Positions 43,158-51,450 are shown, counted from the first letter of the stretch. The stretch: DNA of 64,000 nt from JADFXI01 sp963784135 (GCA_963784135.1 CAWAQG010000012.1:1-64000); one strand, 5' to 3'. Made by a program: numbers and translations. Notes: generated by a model not told the origin, from the letters alone.

Positions 43158-44465
43158 TCACTGCAGCTGTATCTCCCTGACGGCATTGTTACCGGTATCC
43201 GCCACAAAGAGGTTTGTTCCATCCACGGCAATTCCGTCCGGGGAATTGAAGGACGCTGAAGTGCCGGTACCGTTGGTAAAGCCCGCCGTTCCAGAGCCGG
43301 CCAACGTTGTAACTTGTCCTGTGGAAATCACGATGCCGCGAACGGCATTGTTGCCGGTATCCGCCACAAAGAGGTTTGTTCCATCCGAGGCAATGCCGTC
43401 CGGGGAATTGAAAGACGCTGAATTGCCGGCGCCGTTGGTAAAACCCGCTGTTCCTGAACCGGCCAACGTTGTAACTTGTCCTGTGGCTATCACGATCTTA
43501 CGAACGGCATTGTTGCCGGTATCCGCCACATAGAGGTTTGTTCCATCCGAGGCAATGCCGTCCGGGAAATTGAAGGACGCTGAAGTGCCGGCACCGTTGG
43601 CAAAACCAGCTATTCCTGAACCTGCCAGTGTCGTTACTTGACCTGTCGCTATCACGATCTCACGAATGGCATTGTTACGAGTATCCGCCACATAGAGGTT
43701 TGTTCCAACCGCGGCAATGCCGTCCGGGAAATTGAAGGACGCTGAAGTGCCGGCGCCGTTGGTAAACCCCGCTATTCCTGAGCCTGCCAGTGTTGTTACA
43801 TGTCCTGTGGCTATCACGAGCTCACGAATGGCATTGTTACGAGCATCCACCACGTAGAGATTTGTTCCATCTGAGGCAATGCCGCTCGGGGAATTGAAGG
43901 ACGCTAAGGCGCCGGTCCCGTTGGTAAAACCCGCTGTTCCTGATCCCGCCAGTGTCGTTACTTGTCCTGTAGTTATCACGAACTCACGAATGGCATTGTT
44001 ACGAGTATCCGCCACATAGAGGTTTGTTCCATCCGTGGTAATGCCGCTCGGTAAATTAAAGGATGCCGAATTGCCGGCGCCGTTGGTAAACCCCGCTGTT
44101 CCCGAACCTGCCGGCGTTGTAACGACGATAGTCGATCCGGATTCTGTAAAGTTGACTCCGCTGATATTTGCATTGTTCATTGTCTGAGAACTGTTGGAAG
44201 GACTGAAGGCATAACCCGTAAGCGAGGGCGTGATTGTATAGCTGCCATTTGCAATATCTCCAAAACTGTAATTTCCGTTTGAATCAGTAGTGGTTGACGC
44301 TGTGGCTGCGCCGCTTAGAGATACGGTCACGCCAGGGACACCCGAGCCGTTAAGCGTTACCGAACCCGATATGGTATGGGTTGAGATGATCGAAAAGCCG
44401 CAAGCTGCAATTATCGACAAAACCAATACACTCAATAGAAGAAATAAACTTTTTTTTGCTCTCAT
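43158..44465 (-). CDS. Lipoprotein with carboxypeptidase-regulatory-like domain and six NHL repeats
   Basis: A 435-residue lipoprotein with signal ending SIIAAC (Cys22), a beta-sandwich domain (ISGSVTLNGSGVPGVTVSLSG, TTDSNGNYSFGDI) and then six tandem 54-residue repeats of the VTTLAGSG...DGTNLYVADTGNN type. The repeats would form a six-bladed NHL propeller. They are very similar at DNA level (162-base period), pointing to recent duplication or gene conversion. Probably a surface-exposed binding protein. Ligand unknown. Confidence 0.88.
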   Translation of the reverse strand: MRAKKSLFLLLSVLVLSIIAACGFSIISTHTISGSVTLNGSGVPGVTVSLSGAATASTTTDSNGNYSFGDIANGSYTITPSLTGYAFSPSNSSQTMNNANISGVNFTESGSTIVVTTPAGSGTAGFTNGAGNSASFNLPSGITTDGTNLYVADTRNNAIREFVITTGQVTTLAGSGTAGFTNGTGALASFNSPSGIASDGTNLYVVDARNNAIRELVIATGHVTTLAGSGIAGFTNGAGTSASFNFPDGIAAVGTNLYVADTRNNAIREIVIATGQVTTLAGSGIAGFANGAGTSASFNFPDGIASDGTNLYVADTGNNAVRKIVIATGQVTTLAGSGTAGFTNGAGNSASFNSPDGIASDGTNLFVADTGNNAVRGIVISTGQVTTLAGSGTAGFTNGTGTSASFNSPDGIAVDGTNLFVADTGNNAVREIQLQ

Positions 44466-44612
44466 TTGGCCTCCTCATATCTGGACTCTGTTTAGTTTAA
44501 CGAATTGCAGTGGAAAGTAAAAGAAAAATTGAGAAGCGGCTTGAAATGGTTTGGGAAAAAATAGGGGTAACTCCCTGCCTGGAAATATATCTTGACATTC
44601 TTTTTCAAGATG

Positions 44613-44641
44613 TTGTAAGTTCCGCCTGAAATTGGTATAAT
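44613..44641 (+). promoter_or_regulatory. Sigma-70-type promoter for the hydrogenase operon
   Basis: TTGTAA (44613-44618) and a perfect TATAAT (44636-44641) are separated by 17 bases, 52 bases upstream of the hydrogenase small-subunit ATG. It is the best promoter match in the 228-base upstream region. Confidence 0.6.
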
Positions 44642-44693
44642 TTTTTTGTTACCAGGACTTTTTATGAAAACCCACTAAAAGGGAGGTCAAATT

Positions 44694-45800
44694 ATGTCAG
44701 AAAGCGATGATGGAATTACCAAGCAGTTTCTTGATGCAGTTGAGTTTCGCGGCGTCAACAGAAGGGATTTCCTGAAGTATTGCGGCGCCACAGCAGCTCT
44801 CCTCGGTTTGTCGGAGCTATATGCCCCAAAGATAGCCGCCGCAATAGAAAAAGCCTCAAAAAGGCCTCCCGTTGTATGGTTGAATTTTGCTTCTGATTCC
44901 GGCTGTACGGAAGCGCTCATCAAAGGTACATATCCAACCGCGGCTGATCTGATTCTCGATGTGCTCAGTCTTGATTACAATGAAACAGTAATGGCTGCCG
45001 CTGGCAAGCAGGCTGAAGAAATACTTGACAACTCAAAAAAAGAAGGCGGTTATATCCTTGTAATAGAAGGCGGTATGCCTACCCGGAAAGGGTACGGCAC
45101 AATCGGCGGCAAGGAGATGATAGATGTTTTTAAAGAATTTGCAGGCCCCGCTGCAGCGATCCTGGCAGTCGGAAGCTGCGCCACCTTCGGCGGAGTGCCC
45201 TCAGCAGCTCCAAACCCCTCACAAATAATAGGTGTATCAGAGGCGCTTAAGAAAGTGGGAGTCGACAAGCCTGTTGTCAATCTCGACCTCTGTCCCGTTA
45301 ACGTGGAATTCCTTACCACGGTCATAGTAAATTACCTGCTTCTCGGCAAATTGCCTGAACTCGACAGTTTCGGAAGGCCGAAGATGTTTTACGGCCAGCT
45401 GATTCATGACAATTGCGAGCGCAGGGAGCATTTCGATGCAGGCAGATTTGTTGAGAAATTCGGCTCGAAGGAAGAGGCCCTTAAATATTGTCTTTATAAG
45501 ATGGGATGCAAGGGGCCAATGACATATTCGGCATGTCCGAAGGTAAGATATAACAGCAGGATAAGCTGGTGCATTGGAGCAGGAGGGCCATGTATAGGCT
45601 GTGCGGAACAGGGATGGCCTGACAAATTTGCCGGATTTTACAACAGGCTGCCGGATGTCAAAATGGCCGGTCTCGAAGCTACAGCAGACAAAATCGGCGC
45701 GGCTGCCGCAGTTGTGACCGCTGCGGGCATCGCAGTTCATGCAATCGGGTCTGCGGCATCAGGAAGAATGAAGGGCAAAGATGAGGGAGGTGAAAAATAA
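44694..45800 (+). CDS. hyaA: [NiFe] hydrogenase small subunit, membrane-bound uptake type, with unusual proximal-cluster site
   Basis: A 368-residue precursor with a Tat signal (NRRDFLK) and a C-terminal hydrophobic anchor. Iron-sulfur ligands are visible as SCATFGG, LDLCPVN, HDNCERREHF, MGCKGPMTYSACP and CIGAGGPCIGC. The usual first CxxC of the proximal cluster reads Asp68-Ser-Gly-Cys71, so Cys is replaced by Asp. It transfers electrons from the NiFe site to the membrane cytochrome b encoded two genes on. GGGAGG precedes the ATG, and it overlaps the large-subunit gene by one base. Confidence 0.96.
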   Translation: MSESDDGITKQFLDAVEFRGVNRRDFLKYCGATAALLGLSELYAPKIAAAIEKASKRPPVVWLNFASDSGCTEALIKGTYPTAADLILDVLSLDYNETVMAAAGKQAEEILDNSKKEGGYILVIEGGMPTRKGYGTIGGKEMIDVFKEFAGPAAAILAVGSCATFGGVPSAAPNPSQIIGVSEALKKVGVDKPVVNLDLCPVNVEFLTTVIVNYLLLGKLPELDSFGRPKMFYGQLIHDNCERREHFDAGRFVEKFGSKEEALKYCLYKMGCKGPMTYSACPKVRYNSRISWCIGAGGPCIGCAEQGWPDKFAGFYNRLPDVKMAGLEATADKIGAAAAVVTAAGIAVHAIGSAASGRMKGKDEGGEK

Positions 45801-47392
45801 TGGCAAGGATAACAATTGATCCTATGACGAGGATAGAAGGGCATCTCAAAGTGGATGTCGAAATTGAAGGCGGCAAGGTCAAGGATGCGTGGACCTCGGG
45901 CACACTTTTCAGAGGTTTTGAAATAATTCTGCAGGGAAGGGACCCGAGGGATGCATGTCACATTACGCAGAGGATCTGCGGCGTATGTCCCACATCTCAT
46001 GGCCACGCATCTTCCATGAGTATGGAAGATGCCTTTAAGGTGAAACCGCCGGATAATGGAAGACTGATCAGAAATATGATTGAGGGCGCCCAATTTGTCC
46101 ATTCCCATATACTGTGGTTTTATCACCTTACTGCGCTTGATTACGTTGACGTTGTATCTGCGCTTAAGGCCCAGCCGAAAGAGACGTCTCTCAAGAGGGT
46201 CCAGGAGAAATTAAAGGCCTTTGTAGAATCAAAACAGCTCGGACCTTTTGCAAATGCTTACTGGGGCCATCCTGCTTACAAACTGCCGCCTGATATCAAT
46301 CTCCTTGCCGTTGCGCACTATCTCGAGGCCCTTGATATGCAGGCAAAGGCCGCTGCGGTCAGCGCTCTTTTGGGCGGAAGGATGCCCATGACTATGACCA
46401 GCCCTCCGGGAGGAACAACTCACGTTCCGACTGTTGAAGACATGAAAGATTATCTTTTCAGGGTAAAGGAACTCCAGAACTGGATAGATAATGTGTTTAT
46501 TACGGATGTCCTGACAGTGGCCCCCTATTACCTGGATTATGCGGGGATCGCCAAAGGTCATGCTAATTTCCTTGCATGGGGAGTATTTGAGGATGCGTCT
46601 TTCGATCCAAAGAAAAGAATGCTTCCAAGAGGCGCGATTTTTGCTGAGGACTTTCCAAAGGTGCATGACCCAAAGCCGGAGGATGTAACAGAGGATGTTT
46701 CCCATAGCTGGTACAAGGGCGCCAAACCGCTGAATCCCGCTGTCGGAGAAACAGATCCTGAATATACGGGTTATGACGAAAACAAGAAATATACCTGGGC
46801 GAAAGCCCCAAGACTGAAAAACAAGCCTATGGAAGTCGGCGCTCTTGCAAGAATGCTCGTGGCATATGCATCCGGCCAGCCGACAGCTCAAAAGCTTATT
46901 GACAGCACGCTGACAGCTATCGGACATTCAGGCCAGCCCCAGGTGCTTATGGGAGTGATCGGAAGGATTGCTGCAAGGGCGCTTGAGTGCAAGATGGTTG
47001 CCGACGCCATGTATCAGTGGGGCGTCGAAGTTATCGGGAACATAAAGAAAGGCGACACAGATGTTTATACTGCATACGAGATACCTGACCAGGCGCAGGG
47101 AATAGGGCTATGGGAGGCGCCGAGGGGCGCATTGGGCCACTGGATAGATGTCGCAGGGAAGAAGATCAAGAACTACCAGTGCGTTGTGCCTACGACATGG
47201 AATGTATGCCCAAGGGATGAAAATGGTGTAAGGGGGCCGATCGAGGAAGCTCTTGTCGGAACGCCTGTGGTTGATCCTGAAAAACCTCTCGAGGTATTGC
47301 GGGTTGTTCATTCATTCGATCCCTGTCTTGCATGCACCGTACACGTGATCCATCCTGAATCGAACCGTATAATGGAATTCAAGGTAGCTTAG
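45800..47392 (+). CDS. hyaB: [NiFe] hydrogenase large subunit
   Basis: A 530-residue large subunit with RICGVCPTSHGHAS (first NiFe Cys pair) and DPCLACTVH (second pair). A 15-residue tail VIHPESNRIMEFKVA after the His is the peptide removed by the maturation protease encoded downstream. All four active-site cysteines are present and none is selenocysteine. It oxidises H2 in the periplasm together with the small subunit. Sequence fits group 1 respiratory uptake hydrogenases. Confidence 0.97.
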   Translation: MARITIDPMTRIEGHLKVDVEIEGGKVKDAWTSGTLFRGFEIILQGRDPRDACHITQRICGVCPTSHGHASSMSMEDAFKVKPPDNGRLIRNMIEGAQFVHSHILWFYHLTALDYVDVVSALKAQPKETSLKRVQEKLKAFVESKQLGPFANAYWGHPAYKLPPDINLLAVAHYLEALDMQAKAAAVSALLGGRMPMTMTSPPGGTTHVPTVEDMKDYLFRVKELQNWIDNVFITDVLTVAPYYLDYAGIAKGHANFLAWGVFEDASFDPKKRMLPRGAIFAEDFPKVHDPKPEDVTEDVSHSWYKGAKPLNPAVGETDPEYTGYDENKKYTWAKAPRLKNKPMEVGALARMLVAYASGQPTAQKLIDSTLTAIGHSGQPQVLMGVIGRIAARALECKMVADAMYQWGVEVIGNIKKGDTDVYTAYEIPDQAQGIGLWEAPRGALGHWIDVAGKKIKNYQCVVPTTWNVCPRDENGVRGPIEEALVGTPVVDPEKPLEVLRVVHSFDPCLACTVHVIHPESNRIMEFKVA

Positions 47393-47402
47393 GGGGGATG
47401 CC

Positions 47403-48050
47403 ATGGGAAACGAAATGAAATATGAATGGAACCTGGCATTCAGGATCGATCACTGGGTCAGGTTCCTGGCAATTGTGATATTAATAGTCACAGGCTTTTA
47501 TATTCATTGGCCCTACATGGCCGGGGGGCCGGACAGTTTTTTAATGGAATGGATGAGGTTTTCCCATTTTGTTTCAGCATATGCGCTTGTGCTGGGGCTT
47601 GTAGTTAGAGTGTATTTGGCTTTCAACTCAGGGGCCTCCAGCGACTGGAAGGATTTTGGAATACGGAAAAACCTTGTTGGTATTCCTGATATGCTCGGAT
47701 ATTACCTCTTGATAAAGGGTACCCACAAGGATTACGGGAGATACAATCCTCTTCAGGCATTTGCGTATCTCTTTATGGCCCTTATGATAATTTTTACGGC
47801 GTTGACCGGGGCCGCCCTTTATAAGGGTAATGCATTCGGCTTCATTAACGCTGCCGCGAGCTTCAGTTGGGTCACTAACATGCTCGGAGGCGAATCTTAT
47901 GTAAGGATATGGCACTTCCTTTCAATGTGGATCTTCATTATATTCCTTTTAGTGCATGTCTATCTTAGCCTGTTGATCACTGCTACCAACAAGGACAGGT
48001 CCTTCACATCTATCTTTACTGGTTATAAACTGAAGAAAAAATCTGCATGA
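47403..48050 (+). CDS. hyaC: Hydrogenase-associated cytochrome b subunit
   Basis: A 215-residue membrane protein with four hydrophobic segments (about 17-35, 55-75, 120-140 and 170-195) and heme-ligand His in RIDHWVRFL, RFSHFVSAY, RIWHFLSMW and LLVHVYLS. It carries electrons from the hydrogenase to the quinone pool. The start follows the large-subunit stop by 10 bases with a GGGGGG site. It overlaps the protease gene by 4 bases. Confidence 0.93.
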   Translation: MGNEMKYEWNLAFRIDHWVRFLAIVILIVTGFYIHWPYMAGGPDSFLMEWMRFSHFVSAYALVLGLVVRVYLAFNSGASSDWKDFGIRKNLVGIPDMLGYYLLIKGTHKDYGRYNPLQAFAYLFMALMIIFTALTGAALYKGNAFGFINAAASFSWVTNMLGGESYVRIWHFLSMWIFIIFLLVHVYLSLLITATNKDRSFTSIFTGYKLKKKSA

Positions 48051-48562
48051 CGGATGGAAATGAAATGGGGGGAGGCATGCCTCCCCCCAAAGTTTTAGTA
48101 CTGGGGGTTGGGAATCTCCTGCTTAAAGATGATGGGGTCGGCGTGCATGTAATTAACGCGCTTCGTGATACTCCGTTTCCTGATAACATCCAACTTATCG
48201 ATGCCGGCACTGTAAGCCACCAGCTGATCTCACTGTTTCATGAAACAGATTATCTCATTCTTGTCGACGCCGTAAGCGCTGGTGATGTGCCAGGGTCCAT
48301 ATACAGGTTTTCCCCTGATGAGATCAATTTCCAGACAGGGTATAAGCTGTCGCTTCATGAAATGAATCTTATCGACATACTTCAAATGGCGGAGCTGACA
48401 GGCGCAAAGCCGGAAACCGTTATAATAGGAATACAACCAAAGGATGCCTCCTCATGGTCGCTTGAGTTAAGCGATGAGGTGCAAGCCGTTGTCCCGAAGG
48501 TCAAGGATCTCGTAATTGAAGAATTAAAAAAAATAAATGCAATTCCGTCTTACAAAAGTTGA
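48047..48562 (+). CDS. hyaD: Hydrogenase maturation protease (HyaD/HybD family)
   Basis: A protein of about 160-171 residues with LVLGVGNLLLKDDGVGVH (metal-binding Glu/Asp site), IDAGTVSHQLISLF, LVDAVSAGDVPGS and the His of SLHEMNLID. It removes the C-terminal peptide of the large subunit after nickel insertion. Two starts are possible: the coupled ATG at 48047 and the ATG at 48077, which lies inside a perfect GC-rich palindrome. It converges on the PhoH-like gene, overlapping it by 13 bases. Confidence 0.93.
   Translation: MTDGNEMGGGMPPPKVLVLGVGNLLLKDDGVGVHVINALRDTPFPDNIQLIDAGTVSHQLISLFHETDYLILVDAVSAGDVPGSIYRFSPDEINFQTGYKLSLHEMNLIDILQMAELTGAKPETVIIGIQPKDASSWSLELSDEVQAVVPKVKDLVIEELKKINAIPSYKS
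48067..48088. promoter_or_regulatory. 22-bp perfect palindrome over the ribosome-binding/start region of hyaD
   Basis: The run GGGGGGAGGC is followed by its exact complement, centred on GCATGC, and includes an ATG (48077-48079) with its GGAGG. In mRNA the site would be buried if that ATG is used, which could couple protease synthesis to ribosomes arriving from hyaC. Confidence 0.5.
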
Positions 48563-49833
48563 GCCCCCTGTTCCGCCAGCTTGGACCTGACGCTTGATTT
48601 CAGATTGATAAAACAGAAGTTTTCCTCGTTGATGAAGCGGCTTATCAGATACGCAAGGCCGTTGCTTGCCTTGTCAAGGTAAGGAGTGTCGATCTGATTG
48701 AGGTCGCCGGTAAAAACTATTTTTGTTCCCTCGCCGCAACGGGTGACAATGGTTTTGACATCTATAGGCCTGAGGTTTTGGGCCTCATCGATAATGAAAT
48801 AACGCTTTGGCAGGCTGCGGCCCCTTATGTAAGTCAGAGGTTCCACCTGTAACAGGTCCGCATCTATAAGATACTGATAGCTTCTTATTGACGAGGCATT
48901 GGTCTTGTCCTTTATCATCCCCTTTGGAGTGTTGACGATGACCTCCAGATTATCGAAAATCGGCTGCATCCAGGGCGTCAGCTTTTCCTCGATATCTCCA
49001 GGCAGGTAGCCGAGATCATTACCCATAGGGACAATCGGCCTTGAGACGATCACCTGTTCATAAAGCGCGGATTTCCTCGTGATCTGGGATGTCTGATGAA
49101 GCCCGGCGGCAAGCGCAAAAAGGGTTTTGCCCGTGCCCGCATTCCCTATGAGCGCCACGATTTCTATCGAAGGATCTATCAACGCATCCACGGCGCATTC
49201 CTGCTCCAGGTTTCGGGGCGCTATCCCCATCAACTCCTTTGCCCGCTTCACGGCTTTCATCCTGTCTTTCCCTGTCAGTTTATACAGGCTGCTTTCAGAC
49301 AATAAGTAGCGCTGGGAACATATCCCATTGGTATTATCGCCATTTGTAAGTACCTTGCCGTACTGCTGGAACAGTGAGGTCTTGTCATTCTTATAGTCCT
49401 CGACCGGAATCCCCAGCGATTCGGCCTTTATTCTTACCGCCGTATCTTTGGAAACCAGTATTACGGGAAGCGCATTCCCATCTTCATCTCTGGGCTCTTT
49501 TTTTGTGATGGTCAGGGCGGTCTTTATGATCTGGTTGTCTTCCGTCCCATTGTCAAGAAATTTTGGAGATGAGTTGTTTTCCGGCAGGCATACCGTCATA
49601 GTGCCGCCCGATTCCATTGTGACCCCTGATGAAAGAGAACCCTTTTCTCTTAATTCGTCTACTATCCTCAATGCCTGTCTGGCAGAAGAAGCGATCTCTC
49701 CCCGCCCCTTTTTCAGGCTGTCCAACTCCTCTATCACGACAAAGGGGATAGTAATATCATTGTTGTCGAACTTATAGATTGAGGTAGGGTCATGGATCAA
49801 GACATTGGTGTCGAGCACAAAAATTTTTTTCAT
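48550..49833 (-). CDS. PIN-PhoH fusion ATPase (YlaK/PhoH2-like)
   Basis: A protein of about 427 residues. N-terminal PIN domain (KKIFVLDTNVLIHDP, VIEELDSLKKG, ILVSKDTAVRIKA) with the acidic nuclease residues, then a PhoH ATPase with Walker A GNAGTGKTLFALAAG and YFIIDEAQNLRP. Such fusions act as ATP-driven RNA-unwinding ribonucleases in some species. The start is the ATG at 49833 (KKIFVLD) preceded by GGAGGGCAG. The frame's earlier start has no such site. Confidence 0.92.
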   Translation of the reverse strand: MKKIFVLDTNVLIHDPTSIYKFDNNDITIPFVVIEELDSLKKGRGEIASSARQALRIVDELREKGSLSSGVTMESGGTMTVCLPENNSSPKFLDNGTEDNQIIKTALTITKKEPRDEDGNALPVILVSKDTAVRIKAESLGIPVEDYKNDKTSLFQQYGKVLTNGDNTNGICSQRYLLSESSLYKLTGKDRMKAVKRAKELMGIAPRNLEQECAVDALIDPSIEIVALIGNAGTGKTLFALAAGLHQTSQITRKSALYEQVIVSRPIVPMGNDLGYLPGDIEEKLTPWMQPIFDNLEVIVNTPKGMIKDKTNASSIRSYQYLIDADLLQVEPLTYIRGRSLPKRYFIIDEAQNLRPIDVKTIVTRCGEGTKIVFTGDLNQIDTPYLDKASNGLAYLISRFINEENFCFINLKSSVRSKLAEQGAQLL

Positions 49834-50031
49834 CTGCTGCCCTCCATAGGTATATAAATTATCGGCAATAGCAAAGTGTTGAATGCGACGATAGGGGACT
49901 GGATAGGGTTGCAAGAGGTTTTTACGAGGAGAATGTCATAATTATTACATTCCATCTTTCGGTATATTATTGCATAAGTTATGTTACAAAAGTATTAAAT
50001 TTTTGGCAGTGGGTCATAGGGAAGGCAGGAG

Positions 50032-50193
50032 AAGTGGAGAACTTGTTTTTCGACGCGCTGAAACTACCTTCGTCGGCAATTCCCAAATTCTCCGTAGCAG
50101 CGATATCCGAATCTGTTCTCAGCTGGGGCTCGGCGTTACTCGCCCCCTTTACAGTAGACACGTGCATCGCGTCGAAAAACAAGTTCTCCACTT
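50032..50193. repeat. Structured element with conserved core and copy-specific arms (copy 1)
   Basis: A perfect 26-bp inverted repeat (50032-50057, 50168-50193) encloses a core sharing GCGCTGAAACTAC, CTGGGGCTCG-CGTTACTCG and CGTGCATCGC with copy 2 at 50203-50375. The arms of the two copies are unrelated in sequence but perfectly self-complementary. It lies in the 472-base gap between the PhoH-like and endonuclease III genes. Confidence 0.8.
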
Positions 50194-50202
50194 AATTATA
50201 TT

Positions 50203-50375
50203 GGATCGGCAGGGGCAGGCTGTTTGTCGGAGCGATGCACGGGTCTGCTCCAACAGGGGCGAGTAACGTCGAGCCCCAGCAGGGAATGGGTATGGACGGG
50301 GCTACTTATAACGAATTGTCTCTGGCTATGAAAGTAGTTTCAGCGCTCCGACAAACAGCCTGCCCCTGCCGATCC
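50203..50375. repeat. Structured element with conserved core and copy-specific arms (copy 2, inverted)
   Basis: A perfect 32-bp inverted repeat (50203-50234, 50344-50375) encloses the same core in reverse orientation to copy 1, 9 bases away. Its right arm and core overlap the last 24 codons of the endonuclease III-like gene, whose C-terminus is therefore encoded by the element. Confidence 0.8.
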
Positions 50376-51028
50376 TTTCCATGCCGACTCAAAGGACACT
50401 TTTCGCAACGAGGCTTGGGTTTGCAGTAGTCTTTTCCAACCATCACAAGAAGAGCATGGTATTCATTGAAGAGTTTTGTGTCTTCGTCCAGCGCCTCATG
50501 GAAAAGCCGCCGGTATTCATCATACGAAGCTCCATGGTCTAATATGCCGTGCCTCGACATCACCCGTTTTGTATAGGCGTCAATAACGAACACAGGTTTG
50601 TCGAGGGCATAGAGGAGAATTGAATCGGCTGTTTCAGGCCCGATGCCGTGCACATTCAGGAGTTCCTGCCTGAGTGATGCCGTGTCGCCTTTGCTCATCC
50701 TTTTCATGCTGCCAGCGTATGTTTTTATGAGAAAAGCGAGGAAGGCCCTTAATCTTCCAGCCTTTATATTGAAGTATCCTGACGGTCGTATAAGCAGGGC
50801 AAGCTCTGCTGCCGGCACCCTGTGCAGCGCCCGCGCACTGAGCACGCGAGCAGCTTTAAGGTTTGAGATGGCCTTTTCAACATTGGACCAATTGGTGTTC
50901 TGGGTGAGAATTGCCCCTACGGCAACTTCAAACGGGCTATCTCCAGGCCACCAATGCTGTGGGCCATAAAAAGCGTAAAGTTTATCATAAATTTCAAACA
51001 GGGTCTTTTTTTTGCTTTCAGCTGTCAC
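50306..51028 (-). CDS. Endonuclease III-like DNA glycosylase with element-derived C-terminus
   Basis: A 240-residue HhH-GPD protein with LTQNTNWSNVEKAI, the helix-hairpin-helix LLNVHGIGPETADSILLYA and catalytic Asp in VIDAYTKRV. The iron-sulfur loop begins CKPKPRCEKCPL, but the fourth Cys expected a few residues later is missing. The sequence continues SRHGKDRQGQ and then reads into the repeat element at 50344. Activity may be reduced or the cluster incomplete. It starts 2 bases from the stop of the FlhB-like gene. Confidence 0.85.
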   Translation of the reverse strand: MTAESKKKTLFEIYDKLYAFYGPQHWWPGDSPFEVAVGAILTQNTNWSNVEKAISNLKAARVLSARALHRVPAAELALLIRPSGYFNIKAGRLRAFLAFLIKTYAGSMKRMSKGDTASLRQELLNVHGIGPETADSILLYALDKPVFVIDAYTKRVMSRHGILDHGASYDEYRRLFHEALDEDTKLFNEYHALLVMVGKDYCKPKPRCEKCPLSRHGKDRQGQAVCRSAETTFIARDNSL

Positions 51029-51030
51029 TC

Positions 51031-51297
51031 TTAGTGGGCTTTCTTCGTCATTTTGTACACAAAAGCGAGCACTTCGGCGACTGCCTTGTATAGATCGGGT
51101 GGAATCTCCTCATAGAGGTCAAGTGCGGAAAGCACCTCTACAAGCTGCGGGTCGTCTTTTAAAGGGATATTATGCTCTTTTGCGATAGAGAGTATTTTTT
51201 CAGCAATGGCCCCTGTTCCCTTTGCGACAATCCTCGGCGCGGTATCCTGTTCAGGCTTGTAGCGCAATGCTGCCGCTTTCTTGCGTTTGTCAATCAT
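51031..51297 (-). CDS. FlhB C-terminal-like protein (FhlB family)
   Basis: An 88-residue protein equals the cytoplasmic export-switch domain of FlhB: KKAAALRYKPEQDTAPRIVAKG, ILSIAKEHNIPLKDDPQLVEVLSALDLYEEIPPDLYKAVAEVLAFVY. The NPTH autocleavage motif and membrane part are absent, as in the short FhlB paralogues. It may take part in substrate switching in flagellar export. A FliK-like gene lies immediately upstream on the same strand, supporting that role. Confidence 0.92.
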   Translation of the reverse strand: MIDKRKKAAALRYKPEQDTAPRIVAKGTGAIAEKILSIAKEHNIPLKDDPQLVEVLSALDLYEEIPPDLYKAVAEVLAFVYKMTKKAH

Positions 51298-51324
51298 GAC
51301 GAACTCTCAAAAAGTCAGGAATCA

Positions 51325-51448
51325 GACGGTTTCGTAAAAAGGTCATAGGCAAGGCGCGCAAATACTGAGGAATGAGGCGTACTTTCTGTACGCCGCAGTG
51401 ACGAAGTGTGCAGCGCAACGCAGCATATGGACTTTTTACGAGACCGTC
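51325..51448. mobile_element. MITE-like element, GACGGTTTCGTAAAAAG family (copy 2)
   Basis: It ends in GACGGTTTCGTAAAAAGGTC and GACTTTTTACGAGACCGTC, with a 124-bp interior matching the copy at 19155-19314 in inverse orientation. It sits directly after the FliK-like stop codon (51451) and before the FlhB-like gene. Confidence 0.85.
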
Positions 51449-51450
51449 AG

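Noticed and set aside
44592..44615. TTGACA at 44592 as the -35 of the hydrogenase promoter
   Set aside because: No acceptable -10 hexamer at 16-18 bases. The TTGTAA/TATAAT pair just downstream is better.
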